Origin: Pectobacterium sp013449375 | GTDB taxonomy: Bacteria; Pseudomonadota; Gammaproteobacteria; Enterobacterales; Enterobacteriaceae | Direction: 5' to 3' (one strand) | Assembly: GCF_048593165.1 (NCBI RefSeq) | Contig: NZ_CP184271.1 | Length of the DNA stretch: 64,000 nucleotides | In this document: piece after piece, positions 30,001 to 38,921 of the stretch | How the letters are laid out: each line of letters begins with the position of its first letter | Position numbering within the stretch: the first letter of the stretch is position 1 | The notes under the pieces: generated by a model | Told to the model about the DNA's origin: nothing | Database searches by the model: none | Seen by the model: only the letters and a program-made list of their open reading frames with translations | Made by a program: the position numbers and the translations under genes

Positions 30001-31512
30001 CTCGAACCTTTTGAATTTCGGCGATTCAGGCAGAGCTATGATAGAAATTCAGCTACCGGGGACTTTCGAGCGGCACTACATCGTATTGCTTGCGATTTAC
30101 ATATTGGTAGTGCTCTGCTTGCAGGAACTGATGCAGTGACACTTTCCCCCTCAACCATTAATGCTGCCTTGCAATGCACTTGGTTCGATAGTTCGTCGTT
30201 CCGTACTCAATACGCATCTGGTGCACTGACCAGAATGGCCGACGAAGCGGCTATAACATTCATTGGTGCTCAGCGATTGTTACTTGATGCAGACGTTCAA
30301 AATGAGACTAGCGTACATCTTCAAATACCATTACAACTCTGTGCGATAGCGATTTCCCATCGACTGAATTCAGAAGGTCGTGAATTTTGCACGCAGACAT
30401 GGGAGTTGACCACCGGATACGGGCATCGTAAAGATCCGACATTGAGTAATACGGTTGATGCCATCGCTTATTTGGTTGATGTAGCGCCGAAGGAAGCCTG
30501 TCGATTATTGGCTAAAATTGCGCCGCAGATCCACCATGTTTTGGATTACACCGATGGTAAGGGCACGAGACATGTTCTTGCTGAAGCAGATCGGCTACTG
30601 GCAAAGCTGAAGCCTTCCGCACTAGTGATAAAACTTGAAGAACATACAAATGTGGGGGATTGGGCTCTGGCCGAGAGCAGCATGCAAGCCTATATCAAAC
30701 AGGGAATTATCGAAGAATGGCCTCTGGACGCTCTAATGCGCACAGGCCTTCATCCCGAAATTCGGGATGCCCTGCAACAACTTGTAGAGGGTGGTTGTGC
30801 AACTGCTACCGAGCGGCTTCGCATTCTTGAAGAGCACAATGGATGGGATATTGGTTGTTTACAGCGCCACGAAAATTCAAGTAGTGATGCTGACAACCAA
30901 CCTTATGAAGGTGATGTGACGGTCTTTAGACCTGAGCAATTAGAAGACTTGCTCAAAGTTCTGGAACCATATTACAAAGAGCGTCCAAAACTTCTCCGTA
31001 CTTGGTATCAGCACTGGGAAAGCCAAAAGCAGGGGCGAAATTTACTCGTCGAACTGGATAAGATTCTATTTACAGAAAACAACAAATGGATGAGGGAAGC
31101 TCTACAACTTTCTGAGTTTGCCTTTCAAACAAAACGTAGATCAAGTGGTTTAACAGCGGCCTGGAAGTATCTTGTTCATGCACAGATCCGTAATGGGGGA
31201 TGGATTGGTTACATGGAGAACGTGGATGTGACTTGCAACAGACTCGACCTAGTTGCCCAAAATTATCCCCAGCGCTGTGATGAATTTGTGACCGTAACAA
31301 CCTACAGCATGTTTGATGACCCGGTGTCGTCACGCTTAGCCCCATCGGAAGTCATGGTCTATTTCTACGTTAAGCAAAATCGCATAGATGAAGCTATAAA
31401 GTTCACGGAGACGATGGTCAATTGTGTGATTGAGGATACTCGAACGTTGCCCTTGGAACCACCTTGCTGGATGTCAGAGCTGCTCGAACCTGTCGGCATG
31501 GAGGTTAAATGA
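27085..31512 (+). CDS. STAND-type NTPase with N-terminal Cap4-like (DUF4297) nuclease domain, Avs-like
   Basis: A 1475-aa protein. Residues of about 1-200 resemble the Cap4/DUF4297 endonuclease: GYIYQNRQGLKVL, GLDDIVIE with Asp55, then QQIKF with Gln69 and Lys71, the D-QxK active-site variant. The ATPase has Walker A GPPGRGKST (275-283), Walker B FVLILDGLDH (Asp366) and a sensor-like LLVGTQP. The last 900 residues are helical repeats, expected to sense an invader. The architecture matches antiviral STAND NTPases (Avs) generally, but not the gene set of any type I remember. Confidence 0.78.
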   Translation: MSEHIKKTAITAAGYIYQNRQGLKVLCDWLDAPVRYSRVKFECDNENEAPQGLDDIVIERSDGLVDLQQIKFTPDADKHPLSWDWMLEKTGKTERSRSMLRKWFDAFKQLDPARIGEISLITNRRPDAAIEACLGLDRIHFSKIPEPQRSRVETELGSIEECEAFFNQLRIQHSDKGYLALEHEVDARLRLHGTPEGIANLKYVALNWATQKNLPAPDGWIKLAEVGTILRASPPAPLPEDFVVPEGYEVPDEIFHQEFVQSTINATGKAIVLTGPPGRGKSTYLSALCDTLAEKGIPTVRHHYFLSTTERGRDRVNSYVVEQSILAQIQQFHEDVPKTGGGLHTQLEACAAHYKVLGKPFVLILDGLDHVWRINAEDKRPLDDLFCQVIPCPENMVLLVGTQPVNDEQLPADLLAFAPKSEWHTLPAMSESAVLSYLRRTVQEGWLTTGFESEGQIEEQLQSAASALRKKTNGHPLHVIYATSELKHSGRRLSSWDIEQLKGDLSQDARFYYASLWERLAPSQKDALRLICAFTFFWPKTAFSEIATKIKAVEPDMDKVEHLLHSSVAGLKVFHESLAVFVRATDGFESRINELMPVIADWLEHQGPTSLRVNWLWTVQAKLGNPNNLITGLTRDWIMSRLKEGYSEALFEILLSEALSAALETANFSDAYRLAHLKARMVDGSQFQMQDSDLARLISFTLTLTLEESVIRESIASRHETDILHVAALGLALLSRGDTIQAEICGEEALHRFRTLCQFSSKYNSRSGSDEFTFLASAFTQLGVIANTPENLAWMVDKNSPDIWLPRVQTLIQEGNLDDLMSVAASLPDGQKKNIISDACISAAAIAGVVVTEREDFDELARTPFVAAIEAAISRISTSSNQPIPVNWLSDSYYEHKDNLAALAHHWLFGSVHLHLCMIAEGQTNFEHTRAPTYKDRENITDYLNVLSDIGKEIAQRWWCGEFINFHELYKMLEPFEFRRFRQSYDRNSATGDFRAALHRIACDLHIGSALLAGTDAVTLSPSTINAALQCTWFDSSSFRTQYASGALTRMADEAAITFIGAQRLLLDADVQNETSVHLQIPLQLCAIAISHRLNSEGREFCTQTWELTTGYGHRKDPTLSNTVDAIAYLVDVAPKEACRLLAKIAPQIHHVLDYTDGKGTRHVLAEADRLLAKLKPSALVIKLEEHTNVGDWALAESSMQAYIKQGIIEEWPLDALMRTGLHPEIRDALQQLVEGGCATATERLRILEEHNGWDIGCLQRHENSSSDADNQPYEGDVTVFRPEQLEDLLKVLEPYYKERPKLLRTWYQHWESQKQGRNLLVELDKILFTENNKWMREALQLSEFAFQTKRRSSGLTAAWKYLVHAQIRNGGWIGYMENVDVTCNRLDLVAQNYPQRCDEFVTVTTYSMFDDPVSSRLAPSEVMVYFYVKQNRIDEAIKFTETMVNCVIEDTRTLPLEPPCWMSELLEPVGMEVK

Positions 31513-32954
31513 ACGATCTTCGCATTCTTATTGCCCGTCTTGGATGGCCTGCTACGTCCGCTCGGTGGTGGACTATTCAGGAACTTGCCGCTCGACTGGG
31601 AGAGCCTGATACGAAAGCTGAAACCGAATCATTGCTGCTTCAATTGCTGCGCTCGCGCAAACTTGAAGCCGAGGTTGTCGAAGTATTATGTATTTTCTGG
31701 ATGGCAATTAAAGAGTTTAACTACTTTCCTACGACTTTGCTGGCAGAGAATATTCTTCTACCCTCACCACTTTCAGCATTATTGATGAAAGCTTTTGGGT
31801 TATCGATTCAGCTCGCCAATACTGATTTGGAATTAGTTTCAGAAGACTTCATCATTCCCGATGACTTTGATAGTGTTCAAGGTACGGATTTGCCAAGAAT
31901 CTTCCATACAACCATTAGCAAGTTGGAAACTTTTACCCGCTGTCCATTTATCCGACAAATGGCTTTCGAATGGACAAAAAACCGGACGGCATATCCAAAT
32001 GCACCGTACCAAGGGGATGCAGGATATTTCATTCGGCCCTTGGGAGAGGGCTTTGCCCCTCATTTTTCCTCTCGAACCGCCCTTCGCGTAATTTCCGCTT
32101 ATCTTCGCACGCTAGCTGTGGCCAGACACATCTGGAAGATACCAATGGAGTTGACCGAGCAACAATCTCTCTTGGCGTTGCCTATCCATCCAACTTTGGC
32201 TTTTCTTCGACCTAATCGTCCCGAATGGCTCTCAGTATCGACTGAATTCAAAAGCGATAGTAAGGCGATCGAGGCTTCATTGCGAACTTTCCTTGCTCAA
32301 GTAGAGGCGGCAAACCCAGGAGACGAGCTAATTGCATTTAGTTCGCCCATTTCAATGTCAATGGAACAGTGCGTAGAGTTGTCGATTGTTCGGTGGTCAC
32401 AAACTGTAAGCAGTGATATGGAAGGAGCGGACTCGTTGACGTCCCATCTTGAATCGTTCTGGACACGTGAACAAATGCTTTCCAGCCAAGCTCCGGATCC
32501 ACTCAGTACAACAACCTTAATAACTCCACCAACTTTTGAACAACTAGTGAATAAAACTTGCATGGCTTGGCCATTGGCGGGAACGCTCGATTTTGGTCGG
32601 ATAGGATACCTACAACATGATTTGTATCCATCCCGGCTATTTTTGCCGACGATGGCAGGCTCTGAAAATGTAATTGAAATTATACCGCATAAAGGGCAGC
32701 TACAAGCTAAGATAAAGGAGCAGGTCATTGCAAAACTTCACTATTGGAATGCAGGTTGGGGACCAGCACAGCCATGGCAGTTAAAGGGTAATTGTGGGAC
32801 TGCGCTTCTCTCACGGGGTACTGCATATCGAGAGAGCGCGAAAGTTAGCAAGACACAGCGTGCGTTTTATTCTTGGCAAGTGCGAATATTGAATCGTGAT
32901 GGTAGCTATGACAGGTTCAGTGAAACGATTAAGAGAGGTGTAATATTTGTGTGA
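31509..32954 (+). CDS. 481-aa protein of unknown function, coupled to the STAND NTPase
   Basis: It starts in an ATGA overlap with the STAND gene, so the two are made together. The first 80 residues (ARWWTIQELAARLGEP, then LLLQLLRSRKLEAEVVEVL) look like a HEAT/TPR-type repeat of the kind that ends Avs-like sensors. The gene may encode a detached part of the sensor or a regulatory subunit. The remainder has no motif I recognise. No signal peptide or membrane segment is seen. Confidence 0.6.
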   Translation: MNDLRILIARLGWPATSARWWTIQELAARLGEPDTKAETESLLLQLLRSRKLEAEVVEVLCIFWMAIKEFNYFPTTLLAENILLPSPLSALLMKAFGLSIQLANTDLELVSEDFIIPDDFDSVQGTDLPRIFHTTISKLETFTRCPFIRQMAFEWTKNRTAYPNAPYQGDAGYFIRPLGEGFAPHFSSRTALRVISAYLRTLAVARHIWKIPMELTEQQSLLALPIHPTLAFLRPNRPEWLSVSTEFKSDSKAIEASLRTFLAQVEAANPGDELIAFSSPISMSMEQCVELSIVRWSQTVSSDMEGADSLTSHLESFWTREQMLSSQAPDPLSTTTLITPPTFEQLVNKTCMAWPLAGTLDFGRIGYLQHDLYPSRLFLPTMAGSENVIEIIPHKGQLQAKIKEQVIAKLHYWNAGWGPAQPWQLKGNCGTALLSRGTAYRESAKVSKTQRAFYSWQVRILNRDGSYDRFSETIKRGVIFV

Positions 32955-33521
32955 TATTACCTTTTCTGAATGTGATCAGCCAAGTAGTCACTTTGTAATT
33001 GATATCAATTGAAAGATAACTAAAGGGATATAAATCTTAATCATGCGCCCGTTTAAATTAGCAGATCTTCATGCTATATCGGAAAAACCCCAAAATGATG
33101 TCACGCTAAAACATTAGTTCAACCAATTCATAAACTTCACGCACTGTGCACGAAAGTACGCGGCCATGCATCTACAGAAAAGAAGAAAAAAGCAATTTCT
33201 GAAGCGCGGACAGGCCATGGAAATCTCCGGACGCATTTTACGCATATTGTTGCTGAATGTGAAAAATCACTAGCTAGGATCTTAATAATTTTCGACATCA
33301 AACTGGACGGTTAGCTATTCTTTTGTTTTAGAACTGCAATGAGTCTATGAACAAGAGGATAACGATGAGCGAACCTACCGAAGCTTTGCTAAAATGGGTT
33401 TGCGGAGGGCGATAAACAGTTTTTGATGGATACTATAACAAATCTAAAATTATACCTTGATGATTTCTAGGCATGCCCTGAAATAGCATCATAGAGTATC
33501 GAATATATATGGGGATATTTG
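32955..33521. other. Gene-poor gap with a degenerate frame
   Basis: About 565 bp, A/T-rich. A 56-codon stop-free stretch around 33118-33287 (VQPIHKLHALCTKVRGHAS...) reads like a fragment of a lost gene. A short frame near 33365 ends after 16 codons. There is no full gene. It may be debris from an earlier island cargo gene. Confidence 0.35.
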
Positions 33522-34298
33522 ATGAAAAAATTCTTCGAAACATATCATGCTGAAAGTTGTTGTTTATGCGGATCTGACCAATATCTTACTGGAGAACATA
33601 AAATAAAAGCTTCGGCTTTGAGAAAAATTTTCGGGAAGGATGCTATGATCATCGGAAATTTCAGTTGCGAAAGCATTCCTCGTTCAGCGCAAGGGCCAAA
33701 ATCCCGTGCATTTCATTTCTCTGCTCGAATGTGTTCTTTGTGTAATAGCACTCTGACACAGGCAGCGGATCATGAATTCGATCGGTTTCATACCGCAGTC
33801 TCCTCATTTCTATCAGAAGGTCGAGCCCCTGCATTAGTATTTAACTTGCCACAATATACTTCTGGCTCAGAAGCATATCTCAATGTATTTAGATATTTTT
33901 CAAAAATATTATGTTGCCATGTTGCTGAGTCATGTGGTCCTCGCCCATTAGAATTGGCCGAGTTCGCTATGGGAAAGGCAAGCCGGAATGTTGTCTTTTT
34001 ATATATTGATGCAGATCCAACCTATGAGGCTTATCGCGATATATTCGGAGAACATAAATTCGCAGGACATGGGGGGCTTACTGTTCCTTTTAACTCCAAA
34101 ACACAAAATCCAACAGGCTTTAGAAGTTCAATAATTTTAGGTGCTGTACGATATATATTTTGGGTTGAATTTGATGTAATGGTAGGAATCGAATTACGTA
34201 CATTTCACTATGAATTCTGGCGAAAATGTGAAGCGGCATATAAAGATGCGTTAAAAAATCCATTATCGGATGAGCAGCGACACCGTTTGGGAGTTTAA
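33522..34298 (+). CDS. HNH-like zinc protein of unknown function
   Basis: A protein of about 258 aa. CCLCGSDQYLTGEHKIKAS near the N-terminus and MCSLCNSTLTQAADHEFDRF about 60 residues later give two CxxC pairs, a central histidine and a CN...D segment, the layout of HNH nuclease-fold proteins. The rest has no recognised domain. The ATG at 33522 follows GGGGATATTTG. It is the last cargo gene before the integrase and stands alone. A nuclease role is plausible but not shown. Confidence 0.6.
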   Translation: MKKFFETYHAESCCLCGSDQYLTGEHKIKASALRKIFGKDAMIIGNFSCESIPRSAQGPKSRAFHFSARMCSLCNSTLTQAADHEFDRFHTAVSSFLSEGRAPALVFNLPQYTSGSEAYLNVFRYFSKILCCHVAESCGPRPLELAEFAMGKASRNVVFLYIDADPTYEAYRDIFGEHKFAGHGGLTVPFNSKTQNPTGFRSSIILGAVRYIFWVEFDVMVGIELRTFHYEFWRKCEAAYKDALKNPLSDEQRHRLGV

Positions 34299-34585
34299 CT
34301 ATATTTGCTATGTTTAATTTTAGTATGTTAATAATTTTCTGCCCGAAAATCACCTATTCAGTGAGGCAGAGAGCAACCAAAGCGTATATTGGTCAACCTT
34401 ACTGAGAGCCTTCCAAAGCTTTACAGCCCAATAACTGGGTTCGAAAATACGCCCATACCAGTTATCGCCTATTCAACTTTTGGTGTTCGTGAATCAATAT
34501 ACCTCCAAGCGGATTAAACATGTTGATAAAAATGAGAAAACTGTAATCCACACCAGTCAAAACTACAGCCTTCCCATTAGCAGCA

Positions 34586-35845
34586 CTAACCCGCCGTCAA
34601 TTTCCCAAAATCAAACGGACTCACCGCCCTCTCCCGATTAACATCGAGAAAATCTGCCCACCATTGCAGCATCAGTCGTCGTTCGTCCAAATGCTCCGCC
34701 TTATGGATATACGCAGCGCGGACACCGTTACGTTCCTGGTGACTCATCTGCCGCTCCACTGCATCCCTAGACCACAACCCCGACTCAATTAACGAACTAC
34801 ACGCCATTGTGCGAAAGCCGTGACCACATACTTCCGTTTTCGTATCGTAGCCCATCGTTTGCAGTGCTTTGTTTACCGTCCCCTCACTAACAGGCTTTCG
34901 TGACGAATGATCGCCAATGAATACCAGCTCACAATGCCCGCTCACTTCTCTGATCCTTTTAAGGATATCCAGAGCCTGACGGCTTAGGGGCACAAGGTGT
35001 GGTGTGTGCATTTTTGAACCACGTTCGGAGAATTTCACCCCAGGGATCGGTTCACGCTCTGGGGGAATCGTCCACAAAGCGCGTTCAAAGTCGATTTCCG
35101 GCCAGCGAGCAAAACGCAGTTCGCTGGAACGAATGAAAATCAGTAGGGAGAGGTTAATAACCCACTTGGTAAATTCACGACCTTTGTAACCGTCAATCCG
35201 GCCAAGAAGTTCAGGTAAACGTTCGAGCTCCAACGCTGGGCGATGTTCGACTTTGCCGGGCATAATCGCACCAGCCATATCCTGCGCCGGGTTATAGTCA
35301 ATCAGGCCGTTTTGTACGGCATAGGTCATGATGGCGGTCACACGTTGTTTTAGGCGTTTAGCTACTTCTAAGCGTCCTGAACGTTCAACGCTTTTGATCG
35401 GTGCCAGCAAGTCGCGTGTTTTCAAATCTGCGATATGTGTGCTGCCAATAGCGGGGAAAATATTGTCGCTCAGGCTTTTCAGGATACGTTCCCCATGTGA
35501 TTCAGACCACTTCTTGTTGTCGGCGTGCCAGGCGCGAGCCACAACTTCGAAGGTCTTTTCATCCTCTTCCTGTTTCGCTTTTACCGCTTTCTTATGTTCG
35601 CGGGGATCGATGCCCGCAGCGACCTGTTTCCGAGCTTCATCCCGTTTCTGACGCGCTTCAGAAAGAGAGACTTCAGGATAAACGCCTAATGCCATGAGAT
35701 GTTGTTTGCCACCAAAACGAAAACGCAGCCGCCAGTATTTGGAACCGTTGGGATGAACCAGCAAAAACATCCCATCACCGTCAGTCAGTGAATACTCTTT
35801 TTCTTCTGGTTTTGCCGAACGCACTTTGATATCGGTCAGAGCCAT
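34586..35845 (-). CDS. P4-type tyrosine integrase of the leuZ island
   Basis: A 419-aa protein. The N-terminal DUF4102 arm-binding domain (MALTDIKVRSAKP, LTDGDGMFLLVHPNG) is followed by the catalytic domain with FIRSSELRFARW (first Arg), HGFRTMACS (HxxR) and AAYIHKAEHL (nucleophile Tyr). It has the same orientation as tRNA-Leu and its start faces the tRNA 3' end, the classic layout of an element inserted in that tRNA. The start at 35845 (MALTD) is preferred to 35860. It probably mobilised all or part of the cargo at 17.7-34.3 kb. Confidence 0.95.
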   Translation of the reverse strand: MALTDIKVRSAKPEEKEYSLTDGDGMFLLVHPNGSKYWRLRFRFGGKQHLMALGVYPEVSLSEARQKRDEARKQVAAGIDPREHKKAVKAKQEEDEKTFEVVARAWHADNKKWSESHGERILKSLSDNIFPAIGSTHIADLKTRDLLAPIKSVERSGRLEVAKRLKQRVTAIMTYAVQNGLIDYNPAQDMAGAIMPGKVEHRPALELERLPELLGRIDGYKGREFTKWVINLSLLIFIRSSELRFARWPEIDFERALWTIPPEREPIPGVKFSERGSKMHTPHLVPLSRQALDILKRIREVSGHCELVFIGDHSSRKPVSEGTVNKALQTMGYDTKTEVCGHGFRTMACSSLIESGLWSRDAVERQMSHQERNGVRAAYIHKAEHLDERRLMLQWWADFLDVNRERAVSPFDFGKLTAG

Positions 35846-36007
35846 TATCAATATCCTCATTTGTGCTTACGGTGAGTATACAGAGCAAGATAGAACCAAC
35901 ATATATACTCAGATGTATACTCACAAGCAAGTTGATGTAGGTTGAATTGCGTTGACGTTGGGAGAGTATGGAATGAAGGAGAAGCCAGTAAAACCGTGGG
36001 TTTTAGG

Positions 36008-36039
36008 CAAAAAAATAGACGTCGGTTGACGTCTATTGA
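36008..36039 (-). terminator. Terminator of the tRNA Gly-Cys-Leu operon
   Basis: On the minus strand AATAGACGTC AACC GACGTCTATT is followed by a run of T, about 10 bp after the tRNA-Leu 3' end. Confidence 0.88.
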
Positions 36040-36047
36040 TTTATCAA

Positions 36048-36134
36048 TGGTGCCCGGGGCGGGACTTGAACCCGCACAGCGCGAACGCCGAGGGATTTTA
36101 AATCCCTTGTGTCTACCGATTTCACCACCCGGGC
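36048..36134 (-). tRNA. leuZ: tRNA-Leu (anticodon TAA)
   Basis: An 87-nt class II tRNA with CCA encoded. Acceptor GCCCGGG pairs with CCCGGGC. Anticodon TAA lies in the loop of GGGATTTAAAATCCC, followed by a long variable arm. It is the third gene of the Gly-Cys-Leu operon and the likely attachment site of the neighbouring integrase. I found no second copy of its 3' end in the window. Confidence 0.96.
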
Positions 36135-36142
36135 TTAAATAT

Positions 36143-36216
36143 TGGAGGCGCGTTCCGGAGTCGAACCGGACTAGACGGATTTGCAATCCGCTACATAACC
36201 GCTTTGTTAACGCGCC
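36143..36216 (-). tRNA. cysT: tRNA-Cys (anticodon GCA)
   Basis: A 74-nt tRNA with GGCGCGT acceptor, anticodon GCA in GGATTGCAAATCC, GGTTCGACTCC T-arm and encoded CCA. It lies between tRNA-Gly and tRNA-Leu, as in E. coli. Confidence 0.96.
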
Positions 36217-36266
36217 AGAATATTTAGGTCTTAAGACCAACATCCGCTATTGCCGATGTTTTAAAT

Positions 36267-36342
<76 letters not shown>

Positions 36343-36481
36343 AACACAGAACTTACTGATTCTTCTAACTTCTTACAAACCAGCGTTGCTGTTGATGCGG
36401 TGCATTCTACTGACCTGACACGATGAGTCAACAGAATTATCAAGCAACCACGTTCGTTTGCTGGTTTTTACGGCGCTTCGA

Positions 36482-37030
36482 TCAAGGTTCAAGCAAATCG
36501 TGACGCGCGGCATTCAAATATTGGAACATGGACCAAAAAGTCAGCACAGCCGCGATATAGAGCGCCACAACACCAACACCTTCAACAATGCGCTCTGGGC
36601 GCCATAGCAAAGCAAAAAGCGCCATCATCTGAGCCGTAGTCTTCACCTTTCCTATCCACGACACAGCAACGCTGCTTCTTTTGCCAATTTCAGCCATCCA
36701 CTCGCGCAAGGCTGAAATAATGATTTCCCGCGCGATCATCGTTGCTGCCGGCAGCGTAATCCACCAGGAATGATAGTATTCCGCGACCAGCACCAACGCG
36801 ACAGCCACCATCACTTTATCCGCAACGGGATCGAGGAAGGCACCAAAACGCGTGGTCTGTTTCCAGCGGCGAGCAAGGAAACCATCAAACCAATCCGTCA
36901 CGGCGGCAAACACGAAAATCAGCGCACAAAGCAGCGGTGCCCAGACGAACGGAAGATAAAACGCCAGCACAAAAAACGGAATAAGAGCAACACGAAACAG
37001 GGTAAGCAACGTCGGTATATTAAATTGCAT
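36482..37030 (-). CDS. pgsA: CDP-diacylglycerol-glycerol-3-phosphate phosphatidyltransferase PgsA
   Basis: PgsA makes phosphatidylglycerol phosphate, the first committed step to phosphatidylglycerol and cardiolipin, in the inner membrane. The CDP-alcohol phosphotransferase motif is complete: DWFDGFLAR followed by GAFLDPVADK. The protein has 182 aa with several hydrophobic helices, normal for the family. It follows uvrC by 58 bp on the same strand. Confidence 0.97.
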   Translation of the reverse strand: MQFNIPTLLTLFRVALIPFFVLAFYLPFVWAPLLCALIFVFAAVTDWFDGFLARRWKQTTRFGAFLDPVADKVMVAVALVLVAEYYHSWWITLPAATMIAREIIISALREWMAEIGKRSSVAVSWIGKVKTTAQMMALFALLWRPERIVEGVGVVALYIAAVLTFWSMFQYLNAARHDLLEP

Positions 37031-37088
37031 AGCGCTTAGGTAACTATCTGGCTGGAGTGGATACTAAGAGTATGTTGCTACATTGTCC

Positions 37089-38921
37089 CTAGTGTTTCAA
37101 TGCATGGAAGATCTTTTCTGCCAATGCATGCGAAATTCCCGGAACATTTGCAATCTCCTCAATACTGGCATTCATCAACGGCTGTAGCCCTCCCATGTAT
37201 TTCAGCAGGGTTTGACGACGTTTAGGGCCGACACCTTCGATAAGCTCCAGCGTACTGGTATTCTTTACTTTTGCTCTCTTTTTACGATGCCCGCCAATCG
37301 CATGGTCATGAGAATCATCGCGAATATGCTGGATAACATGCAATGCAGGAGAGTCGGGTGGCAGAGCCACGCCCTCGCCTGTTGCTTCAAAAAACAGCGT
37401 TTCCAACCCAGCTTTACGATCGCTCCCCTTCGCAACACCAAGCAACAGAGGCTTATTTTTATCCCACGATACTTGTAGCGAGTCAAACACGGCCTGAGCC
37501 TGACCGAGCTGCCCTTTCCCGCCATCAATCACAATAACATCAGGTATTTTACTCTCATCCAGCGCTTTACCGTACCGGCGTCGGAGAACCTGTGCCATGG
37601 CAGCATAATCATCACCGGGCGTAATGCCACTGATATTATAGCGGCGATATTCCGAACGTAACGGGCCATTGGCATCAAATACCACGCAGGATGCCACAGT
37701 CTGTTCACCCATCGTATGACTGATGTCAAAACACTCCATTCGATGAATTTCTGGCAGTTGCAAAACGCTTGCCAATGCAGCCAAACGCTGATGAATTGTA
37801 GATTGTTGGGACAGTTTTGTGACCAGCGCAGTCGCAGCATTCGTCCGTGCCAGTTTTAAATAGCGAGCGCGATCGCCACGGGGCTTCGTCTGAATCTGCA
37901 CTTTTCTCCCCGCAACCTCCGTCAGGGACTCCGTCAGCACGTCTTTATCGGGCAAGGTGAAGTCAAGCAGGATTTCTGCAGGAAGCGTTCGGCTTAGGCT
38001 TCCTTGTAAATAGAACTGCCCAACAAACGTTTGCACCACTTCACCTAATTCCGTACCGCCAGGCACTTTGGGGAAATAGCTGCGGCTACCAAGCACTTTT
38101 CCCTGTCGGATAAACAGGACATAGACGCAAGCCATCCCCGCATCAAAAGCCACACTGATCACATCCAGATCTTCGCCGTCGCCAGAAACAAATTGTTTTT
38201 CCGTCACCCGCCGAACGGCCTGGATCTGATCACGTATCCGGGCTGCGTCTTCAAAATTCAGATCGCGACTGGCCGCTTCCATCCGGGAAATAAGTTGATT
38301 CAGTACCTGCTGATCTTTGCCAGACAAAAACAGGCGAACATAATCAACCTGCTGTTGATAATCCTCTTCGCTAACCAAACCGCTAACGCAAGGCCCGAGG
38401 CAACGACCAATTTGATATTGCAGGCAAGGACGGGAGCGGTTGCGATAGACGCTATTTTCACACTGGCGCACAGGGAACAGTTTTTGCAGCAATATCAGCG
38501 TTTCACGCACGGCATTGCCATTGGGAAACGGGCCGAAGTATTCGCCCTTCGCATGCTTGGCGCCACGGTGAACAGCCAGACGTGGATGAGCATCACCGCT
38601 CAGGAAAATCATGGGGTAGGATTTATCGTCGCGTAGCAAAACGTTATAGCGCGGCTGATAAAGCTTAATGTAGTTGTGTTCCAGCAGTAAGGCTTCAGTT
38701 TCTGTATGCGTGATCGTGACATCAATATGCTTGATGCTTTTGACCAATGCCTCGGTTTTACGGCTGGCAACATGACTGCGGAAATAGCTGGCAAGCCGTT
38801 TTTTTAAGTCTTTTGCCTTACCGACATAGATGACCGTATCGCCCGCATCATACATACGGTAGACACCAGGCTGGCTCGTTACCGTTTTTAAAAATGCCGA
38901 AGCATCGAAACTCTCACTCAC
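37089..38921 (-). CDS. uvrC: Excinuclease ABC subunit C (UvrC)
   Basis: UvrC makes both incisions beside DNA lesions in nucleotide excision repair. The GIY-YIG domain for the 3' cut is at the N-terminus (GVYRMYD, VIYVGKAKDL), the UVR domain is in the middle (NFEDAARIRDQI), the RNase H-like domain for the 5' cut follows (IDGGKGQLGQA), and helix-hairpin-helix motifs end the protein (IEGVGPKRRQTLLKYMGG). It is 610 aa and overlaps the uvrY stop by 8 bp. Confidence 0.98.
   Translation of the reverse strand: MSESFDASAFLKTVTSQPGVYRMYDAGDTVIYVGKAKDLKKRLASYFRSHVASRKTEALVKSIKHIDVTITHTETEALLLEHNYIKLYQPRYNVLLRDDKSYPMIFLSGDAHPRLAVHRGAKHAKGEYFGPFPNGNAVRETLILLQKLFPVRQCENSVYRNRSRPCLQYQIGRCLGPCVSGLVSEEDYQQQVDYVRLFLSGKDQQVLNQLISRMEAASRDLNFEDAARIRDQIQAVRRVTEKQFVSGDGEDLDVISVAFDAGMACVYVLFIRQGKVLGSRSYFPKVPGGTELGEVVQTFVGQFYLQGSLSRTLPAEILLDFTLPDKDVLTESLTEVAGRKVQIQTKPRGDRARYLKLARTNAATALVTKLSQQSTIHQRLAALASVLQLPEIHRMECFDISHTMGEQTVASCVVFDANGPLRSEYRRYNISGITPGDDYAAMAQVLRRRYGKALDESKIPDVIVIDGGKGQLGQAQAVFDSLQVSWDKNKPLLLGVAKGSDRKAGLETLFFEATGEGVALPPDSPALHVIQHIRDDSHDHAIGGHRKKRAKVKNTSTLELIEGVGPKRRQTLLKYMGGLQPLMNASIEEIANVPGISHALAEKIFHALKH

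Noticed and set aside
27085..31512. Assignment to a known AVAST type
   Set aside because: The domain order is Avs-like, but the partner genes do not match the types I remember, and without a search the assignment would be a guess.
34299..36048. attL/attR repeats of the leuZ island
   Set aside because: I found no second copy of the tRNA-Leu 3' end in the window, so island limits cannot be set from repeats.
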